Source: Serratia ureilytica
GTDB lineage: Bacteria; Pseudomonadota; Gammaproteobacteria; Enterobacterales; Enterobacteriaceae
Length of the DNA: 64,000 nucleotides
Direction of reading: 5' to 3'
Assembly (NCBI RefSeq): GCF_013375155.1
Contig: NZ_JABXOF010000002.1
Span: forward strand, 496,001-560,000
Below the pieces are notes generated by a model. That model was not told where the DNA came from. It did not search any database and saw only the letters and a list, made by a program, of their open reading frames with translations. A program made the translations under genes and the position numbers. Of the stretch, positions 57,558 through 64,000 are shown one piece after another (positions within the stretch are counted from its first letter, which is position 1; each line of letters starts with the position of its first letter).

Positions 57558-58562
57558 GTGTCGAAAGCCAATCCCAATGCCACTATCGTGGATATCGCCC
57601 GCCGCGCCAGGGTGACCAATATCACCGTTTCCCGCGCCTTCAATAAGCCCGAGCTGGTCAAGCCGGAAACCCGCGAGCGCATTCACGCCATCGCCAAAGA
57701 GCTGAACTATGTGCCCAACGCCTTTGCGCAGGGGCTGAAAAGCAGCAGCAGCCAGATTATCGGCATCGTCACCAGCAGCATGTACAACCCGTTCTATTCC
57801 GGCCTGATCAAGACCGTGTCGCGCATTGCGCGCCAGCAGGGCTACCAGATCATGCTGTTCGACACCGACGGCAGCGAAGAGGCGGAAATGCGCGCCATTC
57901 AGGCGCTGTTCGGCTACAAGGCGCGCGGCATCCTGCTGTCGGCGGTGCGCGACGACAAGCGCTACCGCCCCGCCTATCTCGAGCTGGCCGAGGTGTACGG
58001 CGTGCCGCTGATCCTGATCGACCGCGATCTCTACGATCAGCAGCTGAGCGGCGTGTTCCTCGATAACCGCGAGATCGGCGTGCTGGCCGGGCGCTATCTG
58101 GCGGAGCAGCCGGAGCAGAAGCTTTTGATTATCGGCGGCCCGGCGGATTCGGAGATCACCTTAACTCGCACCGCCGGCATCGTCGCGGCCTTGCAGGGCA
58201 GCGGGCGTGAGATTCATATCATCAACGGCGACTACGATTTCACCTCGCAAGAGAGCGAGGTGCGCGCCTATCTGGCGCAGCCGGAGAACCGTCCGGATTA
58301 CATCATCGGCCTGAACGGCATCATCACGCTGGGCGCCATCGCCATCTGCCACGAGATGGGGCTCTATCAGCAGGTGAAGTTCTTTTCGATAGACGAGCCG
58401 CCGCGCGCCGGCGCTTACGGCCTGCACATTCCGGGTGTGTATCACGATACGCAGAAACTGGGGGAGATCGCCGCGGAGCTGCTGTTCAGCGCCATTAACA
58501 GCCCGCGCGGCGAGTTGCCGGTGCGCAGAGAGTTCTTCACCGGCTCGCTGTTGAATCGCTGA
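57558..58562 (+). CDS. LacI family sugar-responsive repressor
   Basis: A 334-residue regulator. The N-terminal helix-turn-helix (TIVDIARRARVTNITVSRAFNKPELV, with hinge helix NAFAQGLKSSSS) is followed by a periplasmic-binding-like sensor domain that ends VRREFFTGSLLNR. The start codon is GTG 57558, with AAGGAA upstream. It is convergent with the pentose operon (6-base gap between stops) and probably represses it, with a pentulose or pentose as inducer. The high GC returns here, so it belongs to the core chromosome and not the defence island. Confidence 0.92.
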   Translation: MSKANPNATIVDIARRARVTNITVSRAFNKPELVKPETRERIHAIAKELNYVPNAFAQGLKSSSSQIIGIVTSSMYNPFYSGLIKTVSRIARQQGYQIMLFDTDGSEEAEMRAIQALFGYKARGILLSAVRDDKRYRPAYLELAEVYGVPLILIDRDLYDQQLSGVFLDNREIGVLAGRYLAEQPEQKLLIIGGPADSEITLTRTAGIVAALQGSGREIHIINGDYDFTSQESEVRAYLAQPENRPDYIIGLNGIITLGAIAICHEMGLYQQVKFFSIDEPPRAGAYGLHIPGVYHDTQKLGEIAAELLFSAINSPRGELPVRREFFTGSLLNR

Positions 58563-58579
58563 CGGGCGCTATTGCCCGT
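58562..58579. terminator. hairpin shared by the lacI-type and araD-type stops
   Basis: ACGGGC and GCCCGT flank GCTATT, overlapping the last base of the LacI gene and the final codons of the convergent epimerase gene. The two 3' ends are thus packed onto one inverted repeat. Confidence 0.6.
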
Positions 58580-59261
58580 AGTAGGCGTGTTTGCCGTGCT
58601 TGCGCAGGAAATGTTTGTCCAATAGCTCCGGCTGCATCGGGGCGATGGCCGGCGCCAGCTGGCGCGTCGCCATCGCCATGATCGCCACCTCTTCCAGCAC
58701 CACCGCATTGTGCACCGCATCCGCCGCGTCCTTGCCCCAGGCGAACGGGCCGTGGGAGTAAACCAATACCCCCGGCACCTGCTGCGGATCGCGCCCCGCC
58801 TGCTTGAAGGTCTCGATAATCACCTTGCCAGTTTCCCCCTCGTAATCCCCGGCGATCTCCGCCTCGCTCATCGGCCGGGTGCAGGGAATGTCGCCGTAAA
58901 AGTAGTCGGCGTGGGTGGTGCCCAGCGCCGGGATCGGCTGCCCGGCCTGCGCCCAGATGGTGGCGTTGCGGCTGTGGGTGTGCACCACGCCGCCGATATC
59001 GGCGAAGGCGCGGTACAGCGCCAGGTGGGTGGCGGTGTCGGATGAAGGCTTGCGGTGCCCTTCGCGCACCTTGCCCTCCAGATCCACCACCACCAGATCC
59101 GCCAGCGTCATCGCCTCGTAGGCGATGCCCGAAGGCTTGATCACCACCAGCCCGCTCTGGCGGTCGATCGCCGAGACATTCCCCCAGGTAAAGGTCACCA
59201 GCCCGTATGCCGGCAGGCTGAGGTTAGCGGCCAGCACCTGCCGCTTGAGTTCGTTCAGCAT
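58569..59261 (-). CDS. L-ribulose-5-phosphate 4-epimerase (AraD/UlaF/SgbE family)
   Basis: A 230-residue zinc enzyme interconverting L-ribulose 5-phosphate and D-xylulose 5-phosphate. Diagnostic segments are [48 protein letters not shown], the zinc-binding [12 protein letters not shown], and [13 protein letters not shown]. Its start overlaps the 3-epimerase gene upstream by 7 bases. It is the last gene of the operon. The enzyme family also includes sgbE and ulaF, and the neighbours favour the L-xylulose route. Confidence 0.93.
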   Translation of the reverse strand: MLNELKRQVLAANLSLPAYGLVTFTWGNVSAIDRQSGLVVIKPSGIAYEAMTLADLVVVDLEGKVREGHRKPSSDTATHLALYRAFADIGGVVHTHSRNATIWAQAGQPIPALGTTHADYFYGDIPCTRPMSEAEIAGDYEGETGKVIIETFKQAGRDPQQVPGVLVYSHGPFAWGKDAADAVHNAVVLEEVAIMAMATRQLAPAIAPMQPELLDKHFLRKHGKHAYYGQ

Positions 59262-60124
59262 GCGATGCCTCCATCATTCATCTGTTGTTCGATCCAGGCC
59301 TTGGCCTGGGCGATGCGTTGCTTATCCTGCCCGTCTTCGCGCGCCCACATCTCCAGCAGGTAGGGGCCGCGATAGCCGAGCGCGTTGAGCACGGAAAAGG
59401 CGTGGGCAAAATCCACGCAGCCCTCGCCGAACGGCACGTCGCGGAATTGCCCGGCGCTGCCCGGCCCCACCGCGACGGTGTCTTTGAGGTGCACAGCGGT
59501 GATGCTGCCGATGCCCAGCGCCAGCTCAGCGGCGACGTCGTTGCCCCAGGCGCTGAGGTTGCCGAGATCGGGATACACCGTGAACCACGGGCTGTTGACG
59601 TGGCGGGCGATGTCGCGCCATTTGCTGATGCTGTTGATGAACGGCGTGTCCATCACCTCCACCGACAGCATCACCTGCGCCCTGGCGGCCTGCGCCGCCG
59701 CCCACTGCATGCCCTCGATAAAGCGTTCGCGGCTGTGGCGATCGGCAGGTTCGTAATAGACGTCGTAACCCGCCAGCTGGATGTTACGGATGCCGAGATC
59801 CGTCGCCAGTTCCAGCGCCTTGCTCATCAGCACCCGCGCCCGTTCGCGGATGGCGGCATCATGGCTGCCGAACGGATCGCGCCGGTGCGCCGACAGGCAC
59901 AGGCTCGGCACCGTCACCCCGCTGTCGAGCCGCGCCTGGATAAACGCCAGCCGCTGGCGGCGATCCCAGTCCAGCCGCTGCTGGCGCGCCGGCTGTTCGT
60001 CTATAGACATCTCCACAAATTCAAAACCCAGCTCTGCGGCGGTGGCCAGCCGCTGCGGCCAGCTCAGATCGGCGGGCAGCGCCTTTTCATACAGCCCCAG
60101 ACAGGCGGCGTTAGTCGTTTGCAT
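59255..60124 (-). CDS. L-ribulose-5-phosphate (L-xylulose-5-phosphate) 3-epimerase, UlaE/SgbU type
   Basis: A 289-residue TIM-barrel isomerase. [95 protein letters not shown] and [11 protein letters not shown] are typical of UlaE/SgbU/SgaU. It converts L-xylulose 5-phosphate to L-ribulose 5-phosphate, placing it between the kinase and the 4-epimerase. The start overlaps the kinase gene end by 14 bases and its end overlaps the 4-epimerase start by 7 bases. Confidence 0.93.
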   Translation of the reverse strand: MQTTNAACLGLYEKALPADLSWPQRLATAAELGFEFVEMSIDEQPARQQRLDWDRRQRLAFIQARLDSGVTVPSLCLSAHRRDPFGSHDAAIRERARVLMSKALELATDLGIRNIQLAGYDVYYEPADRHSRERFIEGMQWAAAQAARAQVMLSVEVMDTPFINSISKWRDIARHVNSPWFTVYPDLGNLSAWGNDVAAELALGIGSITAVHLKDTVAVGPGSAGQFRDVPFGEGCVDFAHAFSVLNALGYRGPYLLEMWAREDGQDKQRIAQAKAWIEQQMNDGGIAC

Positions 60125-61598
60125 CAGTCACCTCACTCAAAGCCTGGGCGACCGCCAGATAGCGCGCCTGCTGGGCGCGCAGGCGCCGATGGGCGGCGGT
60201 CGCGGGATAATAACAGCGCAATTTGGGCGGCGCGGCGGCGATCGCTTCGGCGAACCCGGCGTACTCCCCGGCGCCGACGGCGGCGCACAGGGCGGCGGCG
60301 CGGCAGCCGCTTTGGCGCGTTTCCACCACCTCGAGCGGCAGGTTGCCGGCGTCGGCGTACATCTGCATCCAGACCTCGGACTGCGTCGGCCCGCCGGTCA
60401 TGCGCACCCGTTCGATGCGCGGGTTCAGCTGCACCATGCGCTCCTGATGGATCAGGTGCGAGAACACGATGCCCTGGTAGATCGCCTGCACCACGTCCGC
60501 CATCTCGTGGTGGGCGCTCAAGCCGATCAGCCCGCCCGGCGTGTTGCCGCCGAGGTTGGAGCCGTACAGATAAGGCAGGAACAGCAGCCCGCTGGGCTGC
60601 TCGCGGCGCTCGGCCACCCAGGCGTTGAACTGGGCGTAGCGCTGCCGGTCGTCGGCGCAGAACTGGCGCAGAAACCAGGCCAGGTTGCCGGCCGAGGTCG
60701 GGCTGCCTTCGTGCACGAAATAGCGGCCGTCGATGCAGTAGCGCCCCCAGGCGTAGGGGTAATCGGCAGGAATGATGCGCTCGGTCACGCAGGTAGCGAT
60801 CGACCAGGTGCCCGCCACCGCGCTGAGCGTGCGATCGTCGGCCACGCCGGAACTGAGCGCCGCGCCCACCACGTCGAACAGGCCGCCGTACACCGCGGTG
60901 CCCACCCGCAGGCCACACTGCGCCGCCGCAGAGGCCGTCACCCGCCCGGCCAGCTGCGCCGAGCCGATCGTTGGCGCGGTCTTCTCCTGCGCCTCTTCGA
61001 TGTCGAAGGCCGCCATCAGCGCCGGATCGTAAGCGCCGCTGTGTTGATTGAACAGGTTGCTGCCGGAGATGTTGGTCACTTCGGCCGCCGCCTCGCCGGT
61101 GAGGCGAAAGCGCAGGTAGTCGTGCGCCATCAGGATGCGATCGACGGCGGCGTACTGCGCCGGTTGCTGCTGCTTCAGCCAGCGCAGCAGCAGCGCCGGG
61201 TGGCTGGGCCACAGCGGCTGCAGGCTGCGCGGGTAGGTCTGCGCGTCCACCCCGGCGCGGCGCAGCTCAGCCGCCGTGGCCGCCGCGCGGTTGTCCGAAG
61301 AGAGGATGCCGTTGCCGACCGGTTTGCCGTGGCGGTCGATGGCGTACAGCCCTTTGCCGTGCGCCGAAAAGCTAACGCCGCGCACCTGCCCGGCCGCCAG
61401 CCCCGCCGCATGCAGCGTCTGGCGGATCGCCGCGCAAACGTCATCCCACAACGCGTCCATATTGCGTTCGCTGAAGCCCGGCTGGGCGGCAATCGCCGCG
61501 CCGTCGCGCTCGGCGATCGCCAGCTCTTCGCCGCTTGCCCGGTACAGCCCGGCCTTGATCACCGTGCCACCGACGTCTATGCCAAGAAAGACTGACAT
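60111..61598 (-). CDS. FGGY-family L-xylulose kinase (LyxK-like)
   Basis: A 495-residue sugar kinase, close to the 498 of E. coli LyxK. FLGIDVGGTVIKAGLY, SFSAHGKGLYAID, NGILSSDNRA, LMAHDYLRFRLTG, GTAVYGGLFDVVG, VAGTWSIAT and VRMTGGPTQSEVWMQMYAD are shared with LyxK. It would phosphorylate L-xylulose to L-xylulose 5-phosphate, the substrate of the next enzyme. Overlaps and short gaps show one operon. The substrate could also be another ketopentose, such as L-ribulose; LyxK similarity favours L-xylulose. Confidence 0.88.
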   Translation of the reverse strand: MSVFLGIDVGGTVIKAGLYRASGEELAIAERDGAAIAAQPGFSERNMDALWDDVCAAIRQTLHAAGLAAGQVRGVSFSAHGKGLYAIDRHGKPVGNGILSSDNRAAATAAELRRAGVDAQTYPRSLQPLWPSHPALLLRWLKQQQPAQYAAVDRILMAHDYLRFRLTGEAAAEVTNISGSNLFNQHSGAYDPALMAAFDIEEAQEKTAPTIGSAQLAGRVTASAAAQCGLRVGTAVYGGLFDVVGAALSSGVADDRTLSAVAGTWSIATCVTERIIPADYPYAWGRYCIDGRYFVHEGSPTSAGNLAWFLRQFCADDRQRYAQFNAWVAERREQPSGLLFLPYLYGSNLGGNTPGGLIGLSAHHEMADVVQAIYQGIVFSHLIHQERMVQLNPRIERVRMTGGPTQSEVWMQMYADAGNLPLEVVETRQSGCRAAALCAAVGAGEYAGFAEAIAAAPPKLRCYYPATAAHRRLRAQQARYLAVAQALSEVTDAND

Positions 61599-61606
61599 CG
61601 CGCCTC

Positions 61607-62596
61607 CTATTTGCGCCGCACGGAGCTGAGGTAGATGGCGGCCAGGATGATGCCGCCCTTCACCACGTTCTGGATATACGGCGATACGTTCATCAGATTG
61701 AGGCCGTTGTTGAGCACCCCGAGCATCATCGCCCCCACCAGCGTGCCGACGATGGCGCCGCGCCCGCCGGAGATCGCCGCCCCGCCCAGCACCACCGCGG
61801 CGATGGCGTCCAGCTCGAAGCCTTCGCCGGCGTTGGGCTGCCCGCTCATCAGGCGCGAGGTCAGCACCAGTCCGGCCAGCGCGGCGGTCAGGCCGCTGAT
61901 CACGTACACCAGCATCTTGTAGCGCGGCACGCGGATGCCGCTCAGGCGCGCCGCCTCTTCGTTACCGCCCATCGCGTAGACGTAGCGGCCGAACGGCAGC
62001 TGGTTGAGCATCAGCCAGGCCAGCAGGTACACGCCGATCATGATCAGGATCGGCACCTGGATGCCCAGCACCGTGCCGCGGCCAAAGAAGGAGAAGACGT
62101 CGGGCAGGCCGGAGATCGGGTAGCCGCCGGTATAGAGCAGCGCCAGGCCGCGGGCGATGCCCATCGACGCCAGGGTGACAATGATCGGCGGCATGCGCAG
62201 GTAGGCGATGCAGGCGCCGTTGGCCAGGCCGAACAGCGCGCCGACCGCCAGCGCCGCCACCATCGCCAGCGGGATGGGCACCGCCGCCAGCATCAGCCCG
62301 GCGGCGACCGAACCGGCCAGCGCCATCACCGGCCCCACCGAGAGATCGATGCCGCCGGTCAGGATGGCGCAGGTCATGCCCACCGCGATGATGGCGTTGA
62401 TAGACACCTGGCGCGCCACGTTGGTCAGGTTGTTGACGCTGAGGAAGCTGTCGTTCAGCAGGCTCATCAGCACGAACAGGACAACGAAGCCGATAAACGG
62501 CAAGACCGCAGGGTGATGCAGCAGTTTTTCCCAGCGCTTGCCGAGGCTGGGGCCGGCGGCGCGGCGCGCCACGGCGGGTTGTTCAATTCCGATCAT
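61607..62596 (-). CDS. ABC sugar transporter permease (RbsC-like)
   Basis: A 329-residue inner-membrane permease of the ribose/xylose type. [24 protein letters not shown] is the hallmark segment, followed by [37 protein letters not shown] (the ATPase-contact loop) and [20 protein letters not shown] 62596 gives the family start; the longer frame runs into the ATPase gene. Its start overlaps the upstream ATPase stop by four bases. It imports the pentose that the downstream enzymes use. Confidence 0.93.
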   Translation of the reverse strand: MIGIEQPAVARRAAGPSLGKRWEKLLHHPAVLPFIGFVVLFVLMSLLNDSFLSVNNLTNVARQVSINAIIAVGMTCAILTGGIDLSVGPVMALAGSVAAGLMLAAVPIPLAMVAALAVGALFGLANGACIAYLRMPPIIVTLASMGIARGLALLYTGGYPISGLPDVFSFFGRGTVLGIQVPILIMIGVYLLAWLMLNQLPFGRYVYAMGGNEEAARLSGIRVPRYKMLVYVISGLTAALAGLVLTSRLMSGQPNAGEGFELDAIAAVVLGGAAISGGRGAIVGTLVGAMMLGVLNNGLNLMNVSPYIQNVVKGGIILAAIYLSSVRRK

Positions 62597-64000
62597 AAGG
62601 CACTCCCGGTCGCGTGAAGCATGATGTGGTTGGATTCGATGTCGTCGCCGGTCAGCTCGGCAACGATGTGGCCGCCGCGAAACACCAGCACGCGGTCGCA
62701 CACGCCGATGACCTCCGGCAGTTCGGAAGAAATCATGATGATGGAGATGCCCTGCTGGGTCAGTTGCTGCATCAGCTGGTAGATCTCGGCCTTGGCGCCC
62801 ACGTCGATGCCGCGCGTCGGCTCATCGAAGATCAGGATGTTGCAGTCGTTGTTGAGCCAGCGGGCGATCACCACCTTCTGCTGGTTGCCGCCGCTCAGGG
62901 TGCTGACGGCGGTCTCGGCGTCCGGGGTTTTCACGCCCACGGCGCGGATCAGCCGCTGCACCACGTCGCGATCTTTGCGGGCGCTGACGAAGATCTTGCC
63001 GCGCCGGTGGTGCCGGTTGAGGGTGATGTTCTGCGCCACCGAAAACGGCAGCACCAGGCCCTCGGTTTTGCGGCTCTCCGGCAGCAGGCCGATGCCCTGC
63101 GCCAGCGCCTGCGCCGGGGAGCGCAGCGCCGCCGGTTGGCCGCCGAGGCTGACGCGTTTGCGGTGGCAGCGGCTGGCGCCGATCAGCGCCGAGACGGTCT
63201 CGGTGCGCCCGGAGCCCACCAGCCCGGCGAAGCCGAGGATCTCGCCCTTATGCAGCTGGAAGCGGTCGGTCGCGCCGTGCTTCTCGCGCTGGATCTCCGC
63301 CTCCAGCAGCACCGTCGTGGTATCGACCGGGTGCTGTTTCACCGGGAAGGCGTTCTCGATTTTGCGCCCGACCATCAGCCGCACCAGCTCTTCCACGTTG
63401 GTGTCGCCGGTGGCCAGCGTTTCGATGTAGGCGCCGTCGCGCAGCACGGTGATGCGATCGCAGATGGTGAAGATCTCGTCCAGGTGGTGCGAGATAAACA
63501 CCATGCCCACGCCCAGCAGCCGCAGATCGTTCATTACGCTGAACAGGTGTTCGGCCTCGCCCGGCGTCAGCGTGGCGGTCGGTTCATCCAGCACCAGCAC
63601 CCGCGCCTCCAGCGACAGCGCCTTGGCGATCTCAACGAACTGCTGCTGCGCCACGCTCAGTTGCTCCACCGGGCAATCGAGATCGATAGCCACCGTCAGC
63701 CGCTTGAAGATCGCCTCGGCCTTGCGCCGCATCGCACGCCGATCCAGCAGGCCCCAGCGGTTCCTGATCTCCCGGTTGAGGAAGATGTTGTCGATGGCGC
63801 TCATGTACGGAATCAACGAGAATTCCTGAAAAATAATGCCGACGCCGGCCTCGATCGCCTGGCGATAGTTGTTAAAGCGGCGCTGCTCGCCGTCGATAAA
63901 AATATCGCCCTCGTCCGGCTGATAGATGCCGCACATGATTTTCACCAGCGTCGATTTGCCGGCGCCGTTTTCGCCCAGCAGGGCGTGCACTTCGCCGCGT
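62593..64000 (-). CDS. ABC sugar transporter double ATPase (RbsA/MglA-like), 5' end outside window
   Basis: The C-terminal 469 or so residues of a two-domain ATPase of about 500. The first cassette has Walker [11 protein letters not shown]-loop IFQEFSL, signature [10 protein letters not shown] and Walker [12 protein letters not shown]. The second has a degenerate P-loop region ([12 protein letters not shown]), signature LSGGNQQKV and Walker [14 protein letters not shown]. The gene runs off the end of the window, and its periplasmic binding protein gene is presumably upstream. It overlaps the permease gene by four bases, which completes a pentose importer and catabolic operon. Confidence 0.93.
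   Translation of the reverse strand, partial: RGEVHALLGENGAGKSTLVKIMCGIYQPDEGDIFIDGEQRRFNNYRQAIEAGVGIIFQEFSLIPYMSAIDNIFLNREIRNRWGLLDRRAMRRKAEAIFKRLTVAIDLDCPVEQLSVAQQQFVEIAKALSLEARVLVLDEPTATLTPGEAEHLFSVMNDLRLLGVGMVFISHHLDEIFTICDRITVLRDGAYIETLATGDTNVEELVRLMVGRKIENAFPVKQHPVDTTTVLLEAEIQREKHGATDRFQLHKGEILGFAGLVGSGRTETVSALIGASRCHRKRVSLGGQPAALRSPAQALAQGIGLLPESRKTEGLVLPFSVAQNITLNRHHRRGKIFVSARKDRDVVQRLIRAVGVKTPDAETAVSTLSGGNQQKVVIARWLNNDCNILIFDEPTRGIDVGAKAEIYQLMQQLTQQGISIIMISSELPEVIGVCDRVLVFRGGHIVAELTGDDIESNHIMLHATGSAL

Overview
The window is high-GC enterobacterial DNA, most likely from Serratia marcescens or a close relative. The evidence is a serralysin-family RTX metalloprotease, an E. coli-like livKHMGF operon, SotB, KatG, and many oxidoreductase, MFS and LysR genes typical of a large free-living Serratia genome. 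No rRNA, CRISPR array, integrase, transposase or prophage gene was seen. One tRNA gene (tRNA-Asn) is present.

Layout. 0.2-4.0 kb: katG, then a small AT-rich operon of unknown membrane/soluble proteins ending in a DUF805 protein. 4.5-8.6 kb: an exported double-VOC protein, an alginate-export-type porin and a serralysin paralogue. 8.7-18 kb: housekeeping and accessory metabolism (nitronate monooxygenase, an MFS/DoxX/hydrolase operon, two further MFS genes including sotB, an Asp/Asn hydroxylase, and an NmrA/HxlR divergent pair). 18-23 kb: branched-chain amino acid ABC transporter. 23.5 kb: tRNA-Asn.

24.0-32.6 kb is a tightly packed four-gene operon with the architecture of a bacterial conflict or programmed-death system: a CHAT protease fused to a decayed SIR2-like domain, a membrane-anchored nSTAND NTPase with a WD40-type C-terminus, a Ser alpha/beta hydrolase, and a second caspase-fold (C25-like) protease. 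Three of its four start codons overlap or nearly touch the preceding stop. This is one of two candidates for an undescribed system.

32.9-35.9 kb: citrate/tricarballylate-type MFS carrier, a periplasmic binding protein and a LysR regulator. 36-50.3 kb is the second major candidate: a complete-looking sphingolipid (ceramide) locus. It holds a serine palmitoyltransferase-like enzyme, its dedicated ACP, an acyl-ACP/AMP ligase, a ceramide-reductase-like SDR and a GNAT-type ceramide-synthase-like protein. Next to these lie a DgkA paralogue, three paralogous P-loop kinases, a Wzx-like flippase, a CHAD-like protein, a YtfJ protein and a second, divergent LptF/LptG pair. The set suggests synthesis, headgroup phosphorylation, flipping and outer-membrane delivery of a sphingolipid.

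50.3-57.3 kb is a patchwork: a DUF6434 protein, a serine hydrolase/LysR pair, a decayed fragment of the 3' end of lptG (apparently a duplication scar), and an AT-rich segment carrying an intact SIR2-HerA anti-phage system. 57.5-64 kb: LacI regulator and an L-xylulose/L-ribulose catabolic operon with an RbsA/RbsC-type importer that runs off the window end.
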